NCBI GenBank assembly: GCA_014323545.1
Contig: CP058647.1
Span: 3,202,001-3,266,000 of the forward strand
Length of the DNA: 64,000 nt
Origin: Hyphobacterium sp. CCMP332
GTDB lineage: Bacteria > Bacteroidota > Bacteroidia > Cytophagales > CCMP332
Direction of reading: 5' to 3'
Below are positions 61,228 to 64,000 of the stretch, piece after piece (position 1 is the first letter of the stretch; each line of letters opens with the position of its first letter). The notes under the pieces were generated by a model that was not told where the DNA came from, made no database searches, and worked only from the letters and a program-made list of their open reading frames with translations. The position numbers and the translations under genes are program-made.

Positions 61228-61256
61228 CACACCATTTACATTTAACCTCAAAATAA

Positions 61257-63395
61257 ATGAAACCCCAATTTCATAAGAAGATCATTAGCTCTACAAATGG
61301 TAGAGAAATTATATTAGAAACAGGAAGATTTGCCCGACAGGCAGATGCGGCAGTAACAGTTCAAATGGGCAATGCCATTATTTTAGCTACCGTAGTAAGT
61401 TCAAAAGAAGCTAAAGAAGGTGTAGATTTTCTTCCACTTTCTGTTGATTACCAGGAAAAATTTGCTTCATCTGGAAAAATTCCCGGTGGATTTCTAAAAA
61501 GAGAAGGAAGACTTTCTGACCACGAAGTGCTGATATGCAGACTCGTAGACAGAGCTTTGCGACCTCTTTTCCCCGATGATTATCACGCGGACACTCAGGT
61601 AAATATACAAATGATATCTGCCGATGATAATGTAGCACCGGATGCCCTTGCAGCTCTTGCTGCTTCCACGGCTTTATCCATTTCAGATATTCCGTTCAAC
61701 GGACCTATTTCTGAAACCAGAGTGGTTCGGGTTGATGGCAAATTCAAATGTAATCCTTCACCGGCTGAAATAATCGAAAGCGATATTGACATTATGGTAG
61801 GCGCAACAGCTGATAATGTGTCAATGGTTGAAGGGGAGTTTGCAGAAGTCTCCGAAGAGGAAATGATCGAAGCCATCCAATTTGGACATGCCGAGATCAA
61901 ATTACATTGCCAGGCTCAAAAAGAATTAGAAAAAGAGTTGGGCAAAACAGAGAAAAGAGAATACAGTCATGAAAACTCGGATGAGGAACTTCAGAAAATG
62001 ATTCATGAAGCTACTTATCAAAAGGTTTATGATATATGTAAAGAAGGTATAGCCGATAAAAACCTGAGAAAGGAAAAATTTAGTGCTGTAAAAGAAGAAT
62101 TTGTCGCAAGCTTGCCTGAAGATCATGAATACGATTCATTCCTTATTGGAAAATACTATCATGACGTAGAGAAGAAAGCAGCCAGAACAGCCTTATTGGA
62201 TACTCATATCCGTTTGGATGGTAGAAAAACAGATGAAATAAGACCTATATGGACTGAAATTAACTATCTGCCTTCTGCGCATGGTTCGGCTATTTTCACG
62301 AGAGGCGAAACGCAATCTTTAACGACAGTCACATTGGGAACAAAGCTTGATGAGCAATTGATTGATTCAGCAATGCGTAAAGGAACCAATAAGTTTATGC
62401 TTCACTACAATTTCCCTGGATTTTCTACTGGAGAGGTGAGGCCTAATCGAGGACCGGGAAGAAGAGAAATCGGTCATGGCAACCTGGCTTTGAGAGCATT
62501 GAAAAGAGTTATTCCCACAGATGAGAATAATCCATATACAATTCGTGTAGTTTCAGATATTATGGAGTCCAACGGTTCGAGTTCAATGGCTACTGTTTGC
62601 GCAGGTTCATTGGCACTTATGGATGCGGGTATCAAAATATCTTCGCCTGTTTCCGGAATAGCTATGGGATTGATCACCGATGCTGAAACCGGAAAATATG
62701 CTGTTCTTTCTGATATCCTTGGTGATGAAGATCATCTTGGGGATATGGATTTTAAAGTAACCGGTACTACCAAAGGAATTACTGCTTGTCAAATGGATAT
62801 CAAAATTGACGGATTATCCAATGAAATTTTGGTAAAAGCTCTAAAGCAAGCCAATGAAGGCAGACTTCATATTTTGAACGAAATGAACAAAACCATTTCT
62901 GCTCCTAATTCTGATCTTAAGCCTTTTGCTCCAAGATCAACGAACATGGTCATTGAAAAAGACATGATCGGTGCTGTGATAGGCCCGGGTGGAAAAGTGA
63001 TCCAGGAAATACAAAATACAACCGGTGCAACTGTTGTTATTGAAGAAATTGATAACAAAGGCCATGTAAATATTTTCTCTTCAGATGCAGTGGCCATGGA
63101 AGCGGCCATTAATTGGATTAAGGGAATTATTGCTGTACCTGAAGTAGGAGAGACCTACGAAGGAACAGTGAAGTCCATTATGCCTTATGGAGCATTTATT
63201 GAATTCCTTCCCGGCAAACAGGGACTTTTACATGTATCTGAGATAAAGTGGGAAAGGGTAGAGAAAGTAGAAGATGTCCTTGAAGAAGGAGAGGAGATCA
63301 TGGTAAAATTACTGGATGTAGATAAAAGAACAGGAAAATTCAAACTTTCCAGAAAAGTTCTCCTTCCAAAACCTGAAAAGACAGAAAGTGAATAA
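61257..63395 (+). CDS. pnp: Polyribonucleotide nucleotidyltransferase (PNPase)
   Basis: A 712-residue phosphorolytic 3'-5' exoribonuclease. Two RNase PH domains: the first with [20 protein letters not shown], the second with [40 protein letters not shown] and [20 protein letters not shown], with [19 protein letters not shown] for metal binding. A KH domain ([20 protein letters not shown]) and an S1 domain ([33 protein letters not shown]) finish it. Normal length and order. Confidence 0.98.
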   Translation: MKPQFHKKIISSTNGREIILETGRFARQADAAVTVQMGNAIILATVVSSKEAKEGVDFLPLSVDYQEKFASSGKIPGGFLKREGRLSDHEVLICRLVDRALRPLFPDDYHADTQVNIQMISADDNVAPDALAALAASTALSISDIPFNGPISETRVVRVDGKFKCNPSPAEIIESDIDIMVGATADNVSMVEGEFAEVSEEEMIEAIQFGHAEIKLHCQAQKELEKELGKTEKREYSHENSDEELQKMIHEATYQKVYDICKEGIADKNLRKEKFSAVKEEFVASLPEDHEYDSFLIGKYYHDVEKKAARTALLDTHIRLDGRKTDEIRPIWTEINYLPSAHGSAIFTRGETQSLTTVTLGTKLDEQLIDSAMRKGTNKFMLHYNFPGFSTGEVRPNRGPGRREIGHGNLALRALKRVIPTDENNPYTIRVVSDIMESNGSSSMATVCAGSLALMDAGIKISSPVSGIAMGLITDAETGKYAVLSDILGDEDHLGDMDFKVTGTTKGITACQMDIKIDGLSNEILVKALKQANEGRLHILNEMNKTISAPNSDLKPFAPRSTNMVIEKDMIGAVIGPGGKVIQEIQNTTGATVVIEEIDNKGHVNIFSSDAVAMEAAINWIKGIIAVPEVGETYEGTVKSIMPYGAFIEFLPGKQGLLHVSEIKWERVEKVEDVLEEGEEIMVKLLDVDKRTGKFKLSRKVLLPKPEKTESE

Positions 63396-63432
63396 AACAA
63401 ACATGTTTTTTTCTCATTAATATATCAGTTTA

Positions 63433-63458
63433 AAAAAGGTCTTTCTATAGACCTTTTT
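63433..63458 (+). terminator. Terminator of pnp
   Basis: AAAAAGGTCT (63433-63442) pairs perfectly with AGACCTTTTT (63449-63458), six-base loop, then more T. Confidence 0.9.
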
Positions 63459-63513
63459 TATTTTTGAAATATTACATTTTTGCAATCTAAATTAAAGCCT
63501 AGAAATAATAATA

Positions 63514-64000
63514 ATGAGCGAAAATAAAATCTACAATACCGTAATAATAGGATCGGGTCCTGCAGGATACACAGCAGCCATTTATGCAGCCAGAGCAGGT
63601 ATGGAGCCGGTTTTATATCAGGGAGGTCAACCTGGCGGGCAGCTTACCATTACCAATGATGTTGAAAATTATCCCGGCTATCCCGATGGCATCAACGGAC
63701 CCATGATGATGATAGATTTTCAAAAACAAGCCGAGCGTTTTGGAAGTGATATACGCTATGGTATGGTGACATCCGTAGATTTAAACGCCAACCCGAAAAA
63801 ATTGGTGGTAGATGAAGAACATGAAGTGCTGGCTCACACCGTAATTATTTCTACAGGTGCTTCGGCCAAATGGCTCGGTTTGGAGTCTGAGCAAAAGTTT
63901 AACTCCAAAGGCGTTTCTGCCTGTGCCGTTTGTGATGGTTTCTTTTTTAAAGGACAGGATGTAGCAGTTGTAGGGGGAGGCGATACTGCGGCCGAGGAAG
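63514..64000 (+). CDS. trxB: Thioredoxin reductase, N-terminal part (3' end outside window)
   Basis: The ATG at 63514 begins SENKIYNTVIIGSGPAGYTA (FAD-binding GSGPAG). It continues with GGQPGGQLTITNDVENYPGY and GASAKWLGLESEQKFNSKGV. The redox-active pair is present as CAVCDGFFF (usual form CPVCDG or CATCDG), followed by the NADPH site VAVVGGGDTAAEE at the window edge. About 162 of ~310 residues are seen. Reduces thioredoxin with NADPH. Confidence 0.95.
   Translation, partial: MSENKIYNTVIIGSGPAGYTAAIYAARAGMEPVLYQGGQPGGQLTITNDVENYPGYPDGINGPMMMIDFQKQAERFGSDIRYGMVTSVDLNANPKKLVVDEEHEVLAHTVIISTGASAKWLGLESEQKFNSKGVSACAVCDGFFFKGQDVAVVGGGDTAAEE

Overview
The window is a chromosomal segment of a member of the Bacteroidota, most likely Cytophagales-like, though the genus cannot be named from sequence alone. 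The evidence is the promoters of the TTTG / TAnnTTTG type, the near absence of Shine-Dalgarno sequences with many TTG starts, proteins with type IX secretion (T9SS) C-terminal sorting domains, a TonB receptor with a carboxypeptidase-regulatory N-domain, imelysin/DUF4856 lipoproteins and generally AT-rich DNA.

Region 1 (1-13.9 kb) is a conserved core. It holds the end of ppk1, an HD-domain protein fused to a Pycsar-effector-like membrane domain, an SdiA-regulated-like lipoprotein, a DEDDh exonuclease coupled to mpl, dnaB, the etfBA plus bifunctional-nuclease operon, a CNT nucleoside transporter, gltA and an SPFH protein. Region 2 (14-20.2 kb) is a compact type III polyketide synthase / methyltransferase / UbiA prenyltransferase / geranylgeranyl-reductase-like oxidoreductase locus, suggesting a prenylated aromatic polyketide, with TPR and STAS-like genes nearby. 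Region 3 (20.3-27.9 kb) is a five-gene minus-strand operon: DUF4856 lipoprotein, imelysin, HTTM membrane protein, FecA-like TonB receptor and a cytochrome/PHM-fold lipoprotein. It is probably a metal-uptake module. A membrane protein and a large STAS-PAS histidine kinase follow.

Region 4 (31.4-51.6 kb) is an accessory island. It contains three toxin-antitoxin loci (MazEF-like, HicAB, and a ParE-type toxin sandwiched between two antitoxins). It also contains several cut-off Rhs/YD-repeat C-terminal tips, each followed by a small lipoprotein or membrane protein that could be an immunity factor, and an operon of T9SS cargo genes leading into an Rhs gene. Two copies of one decayed exonuclease/phosphatase-fold secreted protein are present, as is a REP-associated tyrosine transposase flanked by palindromes whose core (GTCCTCG) recurs across the island. 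Two nearly identical IS3-family elements occur, and every gene flanking them is truncated. Three further genes are broken by single in-frame stop codons. The picture is of a recombination-prone, decaying polymorphic-toxin locus.

Region 5 (51.6-56.7 kb) is a type II secretion-like operon (pseudopilin, prepilin peptidase, GspE, GspD, GspL-like) whose distal end was removed at the second IS copy. Region 6 (56.9-64 kb) returns to core: a universal stress protein, a block of dispersed and 162-bp tandem repeats, tRNA-Met, a START-like protein, an LptF/G permease, rpsO, pnp and the start of trxB. Coordinates of small sites were read by eye; no database search was run.
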